DNA of 47,705 nt from Actinomortierella ambigua (GCA_016098155.1 JAAAJB010000239.1:2105-49809), one strand, 5' to 3'; positions 21,501-32,957 are shown, counted from the first letter of the stretch. Notes: generated from the letters alone by a model not told the origin. Translations and numbers: made by a program.

Positions 21501-24500
21501 TGACGATCGTCTCGGACATTCGTGCCATCTTTTTTTTTTGGGAGAGGGAGGGACACGACCAACAAAAGGGAGCGTGTGACAAGCGAAGCTGATCATTTCC
21601 CCGTATCGAACATTGAGTCTAAAGCACAACATTGCGCACACGAGTCTCCTGACGACCAAATAGGGCCTGCAGCCAATACTTCACCGTGACGGAGTGAACG
21701 AAAGAACAGCACATGCGCTCTAGTCCAATCAAAAGCTTGAAATCAGTGGCACAACTAATTGTAGGGCATATTCCCAGCAATGCCGAGAAGGTTGTTGTCC
21801 TCGTTGTACCACAAGTAAAAAAAAAAAAAAAAAAAAAACACGGGCGTCTTCAGGCGGCTTCAGTGTCGATTATTAATGCGCGCGCTCGAGGGAGAGTAAC
21901 AGCTTGTACTGTTGTAGGAACGAGCAGCCACTCTTTGCCTTTTCTCTGTTGACCGTAGCCGTCGGGGAGCCTTGTCAACCGAGCGGTAATCAAATGGCTC
22001 GCACTTTCAGTGGCCTATTGAATCTCGAAGTTGACAGACTTGAGGGGTTGAGCATGTCCTCGTCTTCATTTTTTTTATGGCGTACCCAACAAAGCGGCCA
22101 ATGTGTTTTGATAAACGTAGAGAATCCCCCCAGAAAAAAAGAAAAGGACAACAACAGCAAAACACTGCACTCGGAATATTGCACCGAAATGGGGTGCATT
22201 GATTCGATTGGGGGGACCTATCGGTGGGCGAGGCATGATAGCAAAAGGCTGCTTCCCCGCTTGAGCAAAAGCGCATCTTGGGAGCTGCACTCTTTTTCTC
22301 CACAGAATGGGAAGGTACCTCTCCCGCTGTCGAAACTAATGCAGTACTGTGTTTCTTCGTCTGACCAGAGGCAACCCAGAGAGCACAAGATGGTGACACT
22401 TCGGGTGTCTCCATGGTTCCAGTGGTACTCTTCATTGGTCCACCTGACAGCCTTTGTGTAAAAAAGTTCAATGACGATATGAAAGTCGATCATTCTTGCA
22501 GATCGTTCCGAGGTAGCCTACGACTTCTCTCGTGTTTCCGACATGCTCTAGATAGCTCGATCCGCTCGCCATAACACCACGGCAATCATTGTTGAGGCTG
22601 GTGTTGTTGTGTTTTAGGAGAGACTCCTCCCCGCTTGTCTAAGAATGAGTCTGGCCGGGGAAAGGCATGCTTTTTTGGAAAAACAAAAGGGCGTCTTTTC
22701 CACTTGTCACCGTGTCTTTCCCCTACTGTTCTACTATTTACGAATAGTAATTGTTCTCGACCGGGTCCTCGATTCCATCTACTACCTACCTGGTCTCCTT
22801 CTTAGGGCTTGTTGCCATGACGTGTGCTGTGGCTCTGGGGAATCGGACAAAAATATCCATCAGCTGTCATTTTGGTCAATTTGCTCCGCAGGGCATGACG
22901 AACATCTGGTCAATTTTGAGCTTCTTACATATTCTTTCTTCATTGAGAGATCTCGGCTCAAGAATCTCAGAGAGTTCTCCTCAGATTAGCCCCAACTGTA
23001 TCTAGTAAATCCCCTTCCCTTTTTTTGCCTTCCTCGCACATGGCTATGCAGGTTATATACCCAAGGAGAGTGACACTACGTAGTGGTACCCCTTGATATG
23101 ATATGAGCACTCTATAAATGATCGTCGAGTGATGGTACCCCTATCCACAGGATGTGAAACCCAGATGGCAGGAAGTGCCTCGCCCTTCCTCATCCAGGCT
23201 TTTTTTCATGTGCTACTTCTATGGATAGTTCAGATCCCGACAACATACCCAAAGAGAAGAGTTCCCATAACAGGGAATTCGGCGCGGGGTAGGGAGGAGA
23301 GGAAGACTACAGTTTTAGTCACTCTTGGAGATAAAGACAAAGAAAAAAAAAGTGGGTGAGGAAACTGAGCGGGAACATATTGCGGGGGGAGGGATGAGAG
23401 AATGACTGTGTGTGTGTGTGTGAGTGTGAGTGCGAGAGAGATAGAGGCAGAGGTGGACCAACAGGTAGGACGTGCGGAGGTGAAGAAGGCGGGCAGTTTA
23501 AGAAATATGTGCATGCGTTATTCATAAACTGAATAGGGTGTGGTCATTGTTGATTGATAGCAGCAGCTCTTAGAACAATGAAAACAACACGTCTATTGTG
23601 GGAATACTAAGGCAAAGGGACTGCTGCTTGTGTACCCCCGTTCGTAGAGTGCACTGTATAATCGACTTGTACTGCAATGCAACCTTTTGTGTATGTTTGT
23701 GTGTCTTCTCTTTCCTAACAACGGGTTTTTGGCACAGGGCTTGAGATATGACACGCTTGACGATGTGTTTGCTGTGCAACAGAGGGAGGGGAGAGGGAAC
23801 AAGCGATGGCGAAAGCGAAGAGGGAGGTAAGAATTACCCTACAGTTGAAGTAATCAATAACAATCAACTCACTCGACGCATCCGTTAACTAGGGGCCAAA
23901 CTCAAATTGGCCAGGTACCAAATCGCGGGGAATTTTGTTGTGACAGTCCTTTAAGTCTAGTGCAGTGTGTGTTTTGGGAAAGGGCGAATAGTCTCCTTGA
24001 TACCTACCTGCGAACGGGAGGGTGCCATCTCTTTCCTCCCCCCCTCCCCCAGCGTCTGTGTATGTACGGCGGTCTCTTTGTGGTACCCTTCGACCGTGCC
24101 GAGGGTAGGTGATGGAGCAGCGAGAACGAGGGCGATAGTTGTATGTCAATCACAGCCAAGTTCGATCTCACCCTCTGCTGGGCGATGCGCTGCTTTTCAC
24201 TTTGTTTCGATCATACGTCTTTGGGTCCAGTAGAATGAAGAGGAGGAATGAGAGGCTAACCCCCCCCTCTTCCCCCGTGGGTATTCTTTTTATGTGAGTT
24301 GGACAACCAAACTGTATTCAACCATTTAAAACGGGCTGGTTGCCCCTCACTGTTGCCTCTTTTTCAAACTCATCTCCTGTCCCTTCTTTTTTTGCTCTTG
24401 CCATCCATTCATCCACGCAACCCCTCTTGTCTTCATCCTTGTTCTTTATCCCCTCCACTTCATCCTTCTCCGAGCCAAAGAAGAAAGACAACTAAAAGAA

Positions 24501-24623
24501 GAAAAAAAGGATTGACCATATACCCATCTCCAGCCACCTTTCATCAAAGCACTCCTTCACTCTCCACTCTTCCCCACACTCTTTGTTCTTCGCATACCTT
24601 CACTTCTCCTTCCCTCGCTCACC
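18598..24623. other. 6-kb region without recognisable protein gene between divergent YdcZ paralogues
   Basis: No frame in this stretch shows protein-like composition, a plausible start and family resemblance together. It holds the promoters of both YdcZ-type genes (CT-rich leader at about 24340-24620; GA-rich mirror near 18780-18840). Simple repeats are a CA run near 20097-20117, a 20-base A run near 21815 and a TG run near 23405-23425. A small perfect hairpin (GCCCAC with GTGGGC) lies near 19496-19513. I found no rRNA, no convincing tRNA and no transposase. It may hold long regulatory or non-coding RNA sequence, which cannot be judged from sequence alone. Confidence 0.5.
18703..18709 (-). 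promoter_or_regulatory. TATA-like element of the short YdcZ-type gene
   Basis: On the minus strand the sequence reads GTATATATCT, about 105 bp before the start codon at 18597. A second TATA-like string lies near 18966. Either could serve; no further evidence is available. Confidence 0.4.
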
Positions 24624-25353
24624 ATGCTCCACGATACTGACTCCAAGGTCTCTGTCCACGAGACCCCAGCCACATATGAGTCTGAGCTGCAGTCGATCAA
24701 GGTGGTGCCCATGTCGAGACAGTCTTCGATCCGCGACATCAAACCAACAAAAATGTCGATCCTTGACAACGTCTTCTTCTGCGCTCTCCTCTGTGTGATC
24801 GGAGGAGTCGCCACAGCCTCGCAGGGTGCCATCAACAGTACCCTTGGTCGCTTCATTGGCCAGGGTCTGTCGTCGACCATCGTCTTTACTGTTGGTATGT
24901 TTAAAGAAAGAGCTAGAGAGAAAGAGAAAGAGGGAGAATTAGTTTACCCAAGAACAAAAAAAATTAACCACGCCTCACTTTCCCCGCCTTTCCTTGCTGT
25001 TCCTCCTTCACGCTTGTCCTTGATTAGGCGCTGCTACCTCGGCGGTCTATTGGATGATCGAGGTGCGAGGCCGTCCACCAGCAAACCTGCCAACGATGCT
25101 GGCCAAGGCACCCTGGTGGGCCTGGACGGGCGGTATCCTGGGTGCCTGCTTTGTCATCATCACGATCCTGGCGATCCCCAATATCGGTGCGGGTACAACA
25201 TCGGCCATTATTGTCTCGTCCAAGCTGATCGCAGGCTGCATCATCGACCACTTCCAGCTGTTGGGTGTCAGTGTCCATCGCAAGTACACCCTCTGGCGGA
25301 TGTTGGCGACGCTGGTTCTGATCGGCTGCACCGTCGTCATTGCCAAGTTTTAA
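24624..25353 (+). CDS. YdcZ/DUF606-type DMT superfamily membrane protein (long form)
   Basis: Exons 24624-24894 and 25028-25353 give 198 aa. Residues from about 44 on match the short paralogue almost step by step: MSILDNVFFCALLCVIGGVA, SQGAINSTLGRFIGQGLSST, APWWAWTGGILGA, GAGTTSAIIVSSKLIAG and a C-terminal VVIAKF. About five membrane segments are expected. The first 43 residues are extra, hydrophilic and rich in Ser/Thr/Lys (SVHETPATYESELQSIKVV), resembling a cytosolic regulatory tail; the short copy starts exactly at the internal MSILDN, so alternative use of that ATG is conceivable here too. The intron is at the same codon and phase as in the paralogue. Transport of a small metabolite is inferred from the superfamily only. 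Confidence 0.85.
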
Positions 25354-25890
25354 TTATCTTCTGTCCAGTCCTTTTCTTTCTATGTAATGTTCATCAATAT
25401 ACCAACGTGCACAAGTCTCACGTGGTGGACTTGTAGCCAAAAACATCGAGAAGAAGAAAGAATCATCCCTTCTCTTCCCCCACCTTTAGCCTCCCCCCTC
25501 TTCTCTTTTTTCCCCTTGACATATTTGGATGCACCGTGCGATGAACGTTTTCCTGTAGTCTTTCCTTCCCCAAAAGGCTTGTATATTTTGCTTAAATCAA
25601 TCAATACAGACATCAGTAGTTGTACTATACCCTTTTCTTATTGTTGTTGCTGTGCTGTGGGTTATGTCGAGGGGTTGAGTGACCACCCTCGCTGTGCCGC
25701 TAGTCTTGCCAAAACGTGGTTTAGCTGCTGCGTCGGAGCTTTTGGTCAGAAAAAATCCTTTCTTGTCACACCCTCTTCAGAGGAGCAGTCACTAAGCGTT
25801 TTTTTTTCCTTCTTTTTTGAAGCATACCCTCGGAGAAAAAAGCTGATCAGCTACTCATTCCACTCACATCACCGACCAGGAGAGTTCACC
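25354..25890. other. Spacer before RSM22
   Basis: This is the 3' flank of the YdcZ-type gene and the leader of RSM22. It includes CT-rich stretches (25465-25520) and a T run near 25800. The frame is open for a distance upstream of the RSM22 ATG, but its translation is not protein-like. Confidence 0.55.
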
Positions 25891-28800
25891 ATGGTGCCTC
25901 GGATTCCCCCCTCCACAGGCCAGGCCACCCGACGGGCATGCATGGCATGGATGCCTGTTCACTCCTTCCCTACCACCACCACAGCCGCAATGTCCTCTCA
26001 CCGAGTCCTTGTCCCTGGCTCCTCCTCCTTCGCCTGCTGGCCTCTCCAGTCACGCCACTATGCCCGGGCGTCCAGGATGATCCCTCGCCCTGGCCGTGTC
26101 CCTGCCCGCCCCACACCTGCCCTTGGAGTCTCTGGCGAAGCTCCCGCTACCACTACATCCAGGAGAGGATCCAGACCATCATCATCACCACCGACAACCA
26201 AGACGGCAGCGGAGAGGGCCAAGGAGATTCTCAAAGACTTTAAGCTGGCCAAGGTGGACGAGGTCGAGCCACACTACGACCCTTCCAAGATTATCTTTCT
26301 GGACAAGCATGGCCAGGTGACCATGATCCCGCATGATGATCGGCTTGCCAACGGTCGATCTGCATCCGCGTCGACTGCCCACGAGGAGGATATGGAGGAT
26401 GATTCGGAGATGAGCTCCGAGGCACCTTTCCAGCGCGGATCGGCCGAGATGGAGTATGGTCGCAAGCGGATCGGACAGGTGGACTTACCTCGGCCATTGC
26501 AGGATGCGATCCGCGATGTGATTGATGGTGAGTAAGGGTCCGCCTGTGTGGTTTGTCTCTCTCTCTCTCGGGTTTAGAGGGACACATTGTAGAGGATGCA
26601 ACTTCCTAACCTTGTCACTGTCCCCAACTCTACGCACATTAGAAAACGACAAGGAGCTGATTCGCACGGATGCCTTGAGGTTGTTTGGGTCGCTTCGGTC
26701 CACAAGTGCACTGGATGCAGGAGAGAGTGGTACCATGGCGCCTCCAAAGAGTAAGTACCTCGAAGCTATTGTTGGTATTTCAGTCTTTCGGGGGAGGGGT
26801 GGAGCTTTTCTTTTCACCCTTTTCTTTTCTTTTCGTTGTACTCAAAGTACTGACTTTCTTCTACTCCCATAACATGTATATTACCTCCGACCCTTTTTGT
26901 TCCTCCTATAGAGTTTAAGAGTGGATCGAATCCAGACGTGCACGGTGAAGGAGATGCGCCCATCCCGGCGCACATTCTCGAATACGGTCATCGCGAGTCA
27001 GTGGCTTACGTCGCAGCCTTGGCTCCCTCAGCCTATAGTGCCGCCTACAATGTCTTGGGCGAAGTGAAGAAGCGCGTACCTGGATTTCACCCAAAGACTC
27101 TTTTCGATTTCGGAACTGGACCTGGAACTGCTATCTGGTATTTTTTTCTCCGCCTAATTACTATCCTCTTCAGTCCTATGATAGGGTGATAGAGATACTG
27201 ATGCACTCACGCCTTTTATTTCTTTTATGTTATTTTTCCCCTCTTTAGGGCTGCCGAACAACACTGGAAGGGACAACTGGAGTACACAGGCATCGATAGC
27301 TCACTACCAATGCTTGAGATTGCAGAGAATGTCATCTCGTCTATATCCGAAGAAGACAATCTGATGAGCCGAGTGTCCCTAAAGCCATTCATGTCGTATG
27401 GTCCCAAGGTAAGGGGGAGGGAGTGCCTTTTCCGCCGCCTTTTGCTCCAGGGGCGATGAAACCCATCAATTGTGGGAGAGATGAAAATGTGGGATATATT
27501 ATGTTGACCTATCATGTTGTGTGTTTTCAATATCAAATAGACCAACAAGTACGATATCGTCATGAGTGCATTCGCCTTGAGCGAGATTACGTCCCTTTCA
27601 CTGAGACGATCGACGCTGCAGCACCTCTGGGAGTCAACGAACGATATGCTGGTATGTATTACTTCTTTTTATGACTATCTCGGCCATGTTGTTGTACTAA
27701 GGATCCCCAAAAAAAAACGTTCCCTATTGACAGCAGGTACTTGTATCCCCCCCTTCAACCTATTAGATTCTGGTGGACCGAGGAACACCCAATGGCTTTA
27801 GGATATTGGCAGAGGCTCGAGAACAAATATTAGGTCTGGATAAGGATGTCTTCAAGGCAAAGCCAAAGCACGATTCCATGGGCAACATCCTTCCAGAAGA
27901 AGAGCCGGCACCACGGGAACCTGCCCATGTGCTTGCACCTGTAGGTTAATTTTGTGGCGACCTAGGTCTTGAAACGTTGTACGTGTGGTGTGCTTGAATT
28001 GCGTGTGATGATATGCTGGCTAATGTTCCTGTTTCTTAAAAAAAAAAAAAAATAGTGCCCGCACGATGGTGTCTGCCCCATGTACGCTACACTGGACAAG
28101 GGTTCGCAATGGTGCCATTTCTCGCAAAAAGTCGAGCGTCCCGACTTTCTGGTAATTTTATTTTTCGTTGCTGCTGCCGTGAAGCTCTCTCAAGGTTACG
28201 AATTCCAACCGCCTGTTGTATTAATATAATTCCTTACCACCTCTCTTCTCCAATCTTTGCAGAGACGAACGAAACACACCCGGGAGAACTACGAAGATTC
28301 CAAGTATACCTATGTGATCCTGCGGAAGGGACCTCGTCCGTCTCTCACGGCGGAGGTAATGCAGCAATATCAAAAGCGACAACAAGATGCCGTTGCAGCC
28401 ACTCTTGCTGAGCAGCAGCAGGAGGCAGAAAAGAAGGAGCAAGAACAGGGAAGCAAGAAGAAACGACACGTCAAGGTACCACCGCTTCCGCCCATCACCT
28501 ACGACAATGCCGAGGACATGTTCAAGGCGTCGCATAGTTGGGCAAGGATCGTGGTGCCGCCGCTGAAGAAGGATCGACACGTGGTGGTGGATTACTGTGG
28601 ACAGAGCGGACGACTGGAGCGGATGGTGATTCCGAAATCGCAAGGAAAGATTGTGTACCGGGATGCTCGCAAGGCCATGTGGGGTGATCTGTTCCCGCAC
28701 GAGCCCAAGAATAAGGCCGTGGCCAAGGAGGTGGCTGACCTGGATCGCGAGGCGATGCGGCGCCGGCATCAGGGCCCGACGGCAGCCCAGCTCAAGAGTC

Positions 28801-28913
28801 GCGCGATTGAGAAGGAGAAGAAGCAAGGGCGGAAGAAGCCTGTCTTGGATGAGATTGAAGAGCGGAAGGTGCGTGGCGGTGATGTTGACAAAGATGTATT
28901 CATAGACCTTTAG
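25891..28913 (+). CDS. RSM22: Mitochondrial ribosome small-subunit assembly protein, Rsm22/METTL17 family
   Basis: Eight exons, 25891-26527, 26643-26750, 26912-27137, 27249-27408, 27541-27651, 27767-27940, 28056-28151 and 28263-28913, join in phase to 720 aa. The N-terminus is Arg/Ser/Pro-rich and fits a mitochondrial targeting sequence. Family marks follow: HILEYGHRESVAYVA, a methyltransferase-like DFGTGPGTAIWAA (glycine-rich SAM loop), YDIVMSAFALSE and ILVDRGTPNGF. The cysteine motif APCPHDGVCPM...WCHFSQ comes next, then EDSKYTYVILRKG and a late YCGQSG. In the human homologue METTL17 such cysteines bind an iron-sulfur cluster needed for mitoribosome small-subunit maturation; here the CP...CP, WCHF and YCG cysteines are all present. 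The C-terminal 130 residues are Lys/Arg/Glu-rich. No COX11 fusion is seen. Confidence 0.9.
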
Positions 28914-28925
28914 AACTCAACATAA

Positions 28926-28982
28926 AAACAAACAAACAAACAAACAAACAAACAAACAAACAAACAAACAAACAAACAAAAA
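28926..28982. repeat. (AAAC)n microsatellite in the RSM22 3' flank
   Basis: About 13 tandem copies of AAAC start some 12 bases after the RSM22 stop codon, probably inside the 3' UTR. Confidence 0.95.
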
Positions 28983-29135
28983 AGATCACAGCACCACCCA
29001 GCTCTTTCCCCCATTCTATATAGAGTCCACTCTATTTAAGACGACAAGTCATACTGACTGGTGAAGAGGCACAGTGCACAAGATGAAGCTCATGCCCTTT
29101 GAGGTGCCAAGTTTATTTTTTTTCCCTTGTCGGAA

Positions 29136-30779
29136 CTAGTAGTCAATTAGATCATCGTCCAGATCATTCACCTTGTTCAAATCGACCACGGAAAGCTCTG
29201 GCCAATGATCATGGAGCCAGTCATGCAAAGGCCCGTCCTCGATACCACACACCTCGAGCTTCTTCAGTCTTACAAAGTGTTGCTTCATCCATTGCAGCTC
29301 TGTGATCTCTAGTTTGTGTTGTGGATATCCCAAATACAACCCCTCCAAGTGCCTCAGGCCCTGAAGCTTCCCCAGTCCAGCCGACAGACGCCATGTCACG
29401 TCACATCCAGGCTGGTACCGTCCTTTCCAGTAACCCCACAGTTGGATCTGACGCAACCGCGTCAAGGCCCCCAAGCGCTCCATAAACAGGGTCTGAGCTT
29501 GTTCCCACTCGGCTACCGCGGGGTCTGATTGGGACAAAGGTGTCCCATTTTCTTCTCCTGCATCAATGTGGGCGTCTTGTTGGCGTTCCAGTGTCACAGG
29601 TATATCCAGATGTTCAAGCTGCGAGCAGGACCAGGGCTGATTGATCAGTTCTCGAAGATCTGGTAGTTTTAGGCGGGTGCAGTAGAGTGAGAGCGTCTCC
29701 ATGATGAGCGACTTGAGGGCCGGAAACTGTGAGAGGGCGACCACAAGAGGGTTCTCGGGAATACTTAGGAGATAGAAGAGGTTAAGGCGCTCGAGTCGCT
29801 GTCCGTGATACTTGGCGAGAGCTTGGATCGTGCTGGCTGCAGGGTCGCAAAGGCTGACGTTGCGGAGCTGCAGGTGCGGGATGGCCTGTAACACCCTTTC
29901 AAACTCGTCGGCATCTTTCAAACAAGCGCAGGAAAGCGTTGTCAAGCGGCTGAACAGGCCTGACCGTAAGACATTCAGAGTGGCATCCCATACCGTTTGC
30001 ATACCAGGGAACTGCAGCCATTCTATGTTTGGGCACCGTTCAAGAATGGGGCTGATGTCAGCGCGGGCGCTCGAGAGCATGGAAAGCCTCTTGAGCGACG
30101 GTGATGATGACAGCGACGAGTGCCATCGTGAACGATCCTCCTCCTCAGTTGAGATATCTGAGACCACCAGCCGTTGAAAATCAACAATGTCCCCAGAGAT
30201 TGAGAGCTCCTGTAGGCGAGGAAAGGCTTCCAAGACTGAGACCACATCCTGCACGCCAAGCTCGCCACGAAAATCGAGCTTTGTGAGGTGGCTCAAAACG
30301 GCCATCGACTGCTGTAAGCAGGCGATCTTGTAGGTCGACAAACTCTTGATGCGAGGGTTGCGTGCTATCAACTTGTCTACCAGGTCGTCATTCGACATCG
30401 GTTTGAGGTATTCCAAGCCCTTGAGCGACGTGCAATGCTGATGTAGAAGGCCGAGACACTCTGGACACTGGGGATCGTTAAAAGGAAACTCCAACTTGAG
30501 GTGCCGGACATGGTGGCCGTTGTGGGCAACAGATCGTTCCCAAACACAGTGCTTGCACAGTGCATCTGCCGCACAACCGTCTCTTCGGGTCACGGAGCAG
30601 TGAGGCGCCCCGAGGGGGAAATAGCCATGGTTCACGATTAAAGTCGACCAAACAAGGGGTTGGAAGGCCGCGTGCCACGTTTTGCACACCAATGCACAGG
30701 CCTGGAGCCCACAAGCAGAGAGATGAGGCGCGATCGTCCGTGTTAATTCTGGCAGGTCCATGGGATGAAGGCGGTCCAT
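29136..30779 (-). CDS. F-box/leucine-rich-repeat-like protein with Cys-rich insertion
   Basis: A single long exon encodes 547 aa from MDRLHPMDLPEL. The first 45 residues form an F-box (LPELTRTIAPHLSACGLQAC..VCKTWHAAFQPLVW), the usual N-terminal start in fungal F-box proteins. The remainder carries degenerate leucine-rich repeats (LTKLDFRGE, LQELSISGD, LKRLSMLSS, LRQIQLWGY, LKKLEVCGI). An unusual Cys/His cluster sits between F-box and repeats at about residues 60-115 (CAADALCKHC, then CPECLGLLHQHC), suggesting a metal site. F-box proteins recruit substrates to SCF ubiquitin ligases; the LRR would choose the substrate, which is unknown. An in-frame ATG six codons upstream exists, but a GTAAGG donor near 30839 and a CACCAG acceptor at 30785 suggest a 5'-leader intron that would remove it. 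It is tail to tail with RSM22. Confidence 0.8.
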   Translation of the reverse strand: MDRLHPMDLPELTRTIAPHLSACGLQACALVCKTWHAAFQPLVWSTLIVNHGYFPLGAPHCSVTRRDGCAADALCKHCVWERSVAHNGHHVRHLKLEFPFNDPQCPECLGLLHQHCTSLKGLEYLKPMSNDDLVDKLIARNPRIKSLSTYKIACLQQSMAVLSHLTKLDFRGELGVQDVVSVLEAFPRLQELSISGDIVDFQRLVVSDISTEEEDRSRWHSSLSSSPSLKRLSMLSSARADISPILERCPNIEWLQFPGMQTVWDATLNVLRSGLFSRLTTLSCACLKDADEFERVLQAIPHLQLRNVSLCDPAASTIQALAKYHGQRLERLNLFYLLSIPENPLVVALSQFPALKSLIMETLSLYCTRLKLPDLRELINQPWSCSQLEHLDIPVTLERQQDAHIDAGEENGTPLSQSDPAVAEWEQAQTLFMERLGALTRLRQIQLWGYWKGRYQPGCDVTWRLSAGLGKLQGLRHLEGLYLGYPQHKLEITELQWMKQHFVRLKKLEVCGIEDGPLHDWLHDHWPELSVVDLNKVNDLDDDLIDY

Positions 30780-31789
30780 TTTGTCTGGTGAATGCATGCA
30801 GGGGCATGAGACACGAGATGAAAGCGAAACGGTCCTTACCTTGCTTGAGGCTGTGCACCCAACAAACAGGGGAGAAAAAATTACTGAGCCGACCAGTCCT
30901 GGCGCGTAGAAAGGGGTGATCGTACACTCTGCTCTAATGCAATGCTTGCCGACCCTCTGGCCCGTCCTGGCCCTGGTGGTGGTCTAGGATGTATCGGCAC
31001 CTCCTGGCGCAAGAGTAGAGCACGCCCAAAGGCAGCTGAAGTATTTTGCGGCTTTTCCCTTTTTTCTTTCAGTGGGAGCAGAGCAAGGGGGTGATCCACC
31101 ACCATCCCGTCGCCACGGGTCCAAGGTGGCATTCGCTGTGTCACATCCTCTTGCTTCACTGTGCGCGACCTATCCGCCTGGTCAATGGCTATTTTTCTCC
31201 ACTGCTAGTACACTAGGCCGGGGCTAGAGGTCGCTTGCGAACACAATGTTGCTCATCTCCCACTTGACCAAATCAATCTCTATGGCTCCAAGGTGGTGCC
31301 ATTGGCGGAGAAGGATGTCGAAGTGGTTGTTGCGATCGGGAGCGGGAGCGAACGCCCTGGGCTGTCTTGTGCTTCCCATCTTCATCCCACTACCTGGATC
31401 CCTTCATCTCGACTACTGCTCGTTAGCGCAGTAAGTGAAAGACGAGTTAGTAGGGGCTGTCGGTAAGGAACTCTGTGCCGTCTTTGAGCTCCAAAAGTGC
31501 GTTTTATTGTGAATAATGGCTCTCACTTGGGACTCTATTTCTGCCATCGGCCTATCCGCATAGCCTTGAGGGCATCAACTTGTGCTAAGGTATTGATGGG
31601 CCCCCATCCGCCTTGGGGAGTGGCTGGTGGTACCAAGTCAATGAGAGTCTTGTGCGTTGACCAAGTCAGAGGAGGGACGCCATTTCTGCATCCAGTTCTT
31701 CACACCGACTTAGGGGCTATTGTTTTGATGCTGTCCTTCCCCCCCTGAATACCTTCCTTGATTTTGAATTCCTTTCTCCTCCAATACAA
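30780..31789. other. Intergenic region between F-box gene and SGNH array
   Basis: No gene recognised. Parts of 31490-31560 share short strings with the spacer behind the third SGNH gene (for example GTGAATAATGG at 31508 and at about 37613), so an even older decayed repeat unit may begin here. This is a weak signal. Confidence 0.45.
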
Positions 31790-32040
31790 CTTGACTTCCT
31801 CTGTTCTCCTGACGCTCCAGATGGCGCCTCGAATGAGTGTGGTGCCTTTACATTCTTCCATCTTTCTTCACTAAAAACCCACACCAATACACACAAAAAC
31901 TCCAGACTCACAACTTCAGCACCCACACGTCCGATAGGAGCCCCAATACACATCACAAGCACCTTCCCCAACAGCACTAAACACCTCCATCGAGAGCATC
32001 CTGCACAAGCACGTGTGATTCCGCAACCAGAAGCCAAGAG

Positions 32041-32147
32041 GTGAGAACTAATGTATTTAATGTCGTGTTGGACCCCTGTGCTATCCGCCTGACAACACTG
32101 AAACACTTACGATTCAACGATATTTCCCTGCTCGATTTCTACAATAG
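32041..32147 (+). other. Leader (5'-UTR) intron of SGNH gene 1
   Basis: Donor GTGAGA follows CCAAGAG, and the acceptor ACAATAG precedes CCAAACGAAACGAAA and the ATG. The same arrangement recurs in the other two units, which supports a real intron of about 107 nt. Confidence 0.7.
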
Positions 32148-32162
32148 CCAAACGAAACGAAA

Positions 32163-32957
32163 ATGCTCCAAACCAAGCCTGCGTTGTTGGGTCTAATGCT
32201 CTTGTCGGCATTCTGCCAGGCTGTCCCAGGTGGCTATGTGGCATTAGGGGATGGCTATTCCTCCGGCTTTGGGTCCGGCAACTATGACCTCGACCCTGGT
32301 CCCTGCCATCGCAGCTCTCTTGCATTCCCCGCACTATGGGCTAAATCCCACAATCAAACATCTTTCAGCTTTGCAGCATGCAATGGAGCGTCTATCGAGG
32401 ATGTCGCCACTCTTCAGCTCGGAAACGTGTCAGCAGACACTGCGATCATCTCGCTTACCATCGGTGCGGACAACGTAGGGTTGACCGGAGCACTCTCTGC
32501 CTGTGCTGGAGGCACGGAGGATTCGTGTCGGGATCAAACAAACACCGCCAAGGGCTACATCTCGGCGGAGCTACCTGGTAGGCTAGACGCTCTGTACAAC
32601 GCTACTCGCACCAAGGCGCCCCAAGCAAAGATCGTGGTGTTGGGATACCCTTGGTATTATTCCTTAAACAGCACATGCCCAGGCTTCTCAATCACTAAGC
32701 GCCAAGCCGCCAACAGTCTCCTCGATGAGCTGGACAGTGCCATACAGCAACGAGCAACAGCTCACGGCTTTGTGTTTGAAGATGTGCGCGGAAAATTCGC
32801 CCCCCATGAGGTGTGTTCAAAAGACCCTTGGCTTAATGGACTGTTGATCTCTTCCGATTACAGCTTCTCTGTCAATGCTGTGGGACATAAACAAGGATAT
32901 CTCCCGATTTTGGCGGCCACATTGGAGCCCATAGCCTCTAACTTTACCAAAGATTAA
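32163..32957 (+). CDS. Secreted SGNH/GDSL-like protein 1, probable pseudoenzyme
   Basis: An intronless 264-aa coding frame. Residues 1-20 are a signal peptide ending CQA. The SGNH (SEST-like esterase) blocks are recognisable: YVALGDGYSSG near 25-35, CHRSSLAFPALW, FAACNGASIEDV, AIISLTIGADNVGL, KIVVLGYPWYY, WLNGLL and a final SFSVNAVGHKQGYLP. In active relatives the first block is GDS, with Ser as nucleophile, and the last is of the type SFHPN..GH, with His as the catalytic base. Here Ser is Gly31 and the HP pair is Ser-Val near 236, so the triad appears lost, and the oxyanion block is altered too (GADNV). Five N-glycosylation sequons are present. It may bind a lipid or polysaccharide ester rather than cut it. 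First of three tandem copies; this one lacks the ATAAATAG box of the others. Confidence 0.85.
   Translation: MLQTKPALLGLMLLSAFCQAVPGGYVALGDGYSSGFGSGNYDLDPGPCHRSSLAFPALWAKSHNQTSFSFAACNGASIEDVATLQLGNVSADTAIISLTIGADNVGLTGALSACAGGTEDSCRDQTNTAKGYISAELPGRLDALYNATRTKAPQAKIVVLGYPWYYSLNSTCPGFSITKRQAANSLLDELDSAIQQRATAHGFVFEDVRGKFAPHEVCSKDPWLNGLLISSDYSFSVNAVGHKQGYLPILAATLEPIASNFTKD

Noticed and set aside
21904..22461. 185-codon plus-strand frame in the gene-free region
   Set aside because: Random-like composition, no start context, no domain, several competing frames on the other strand.
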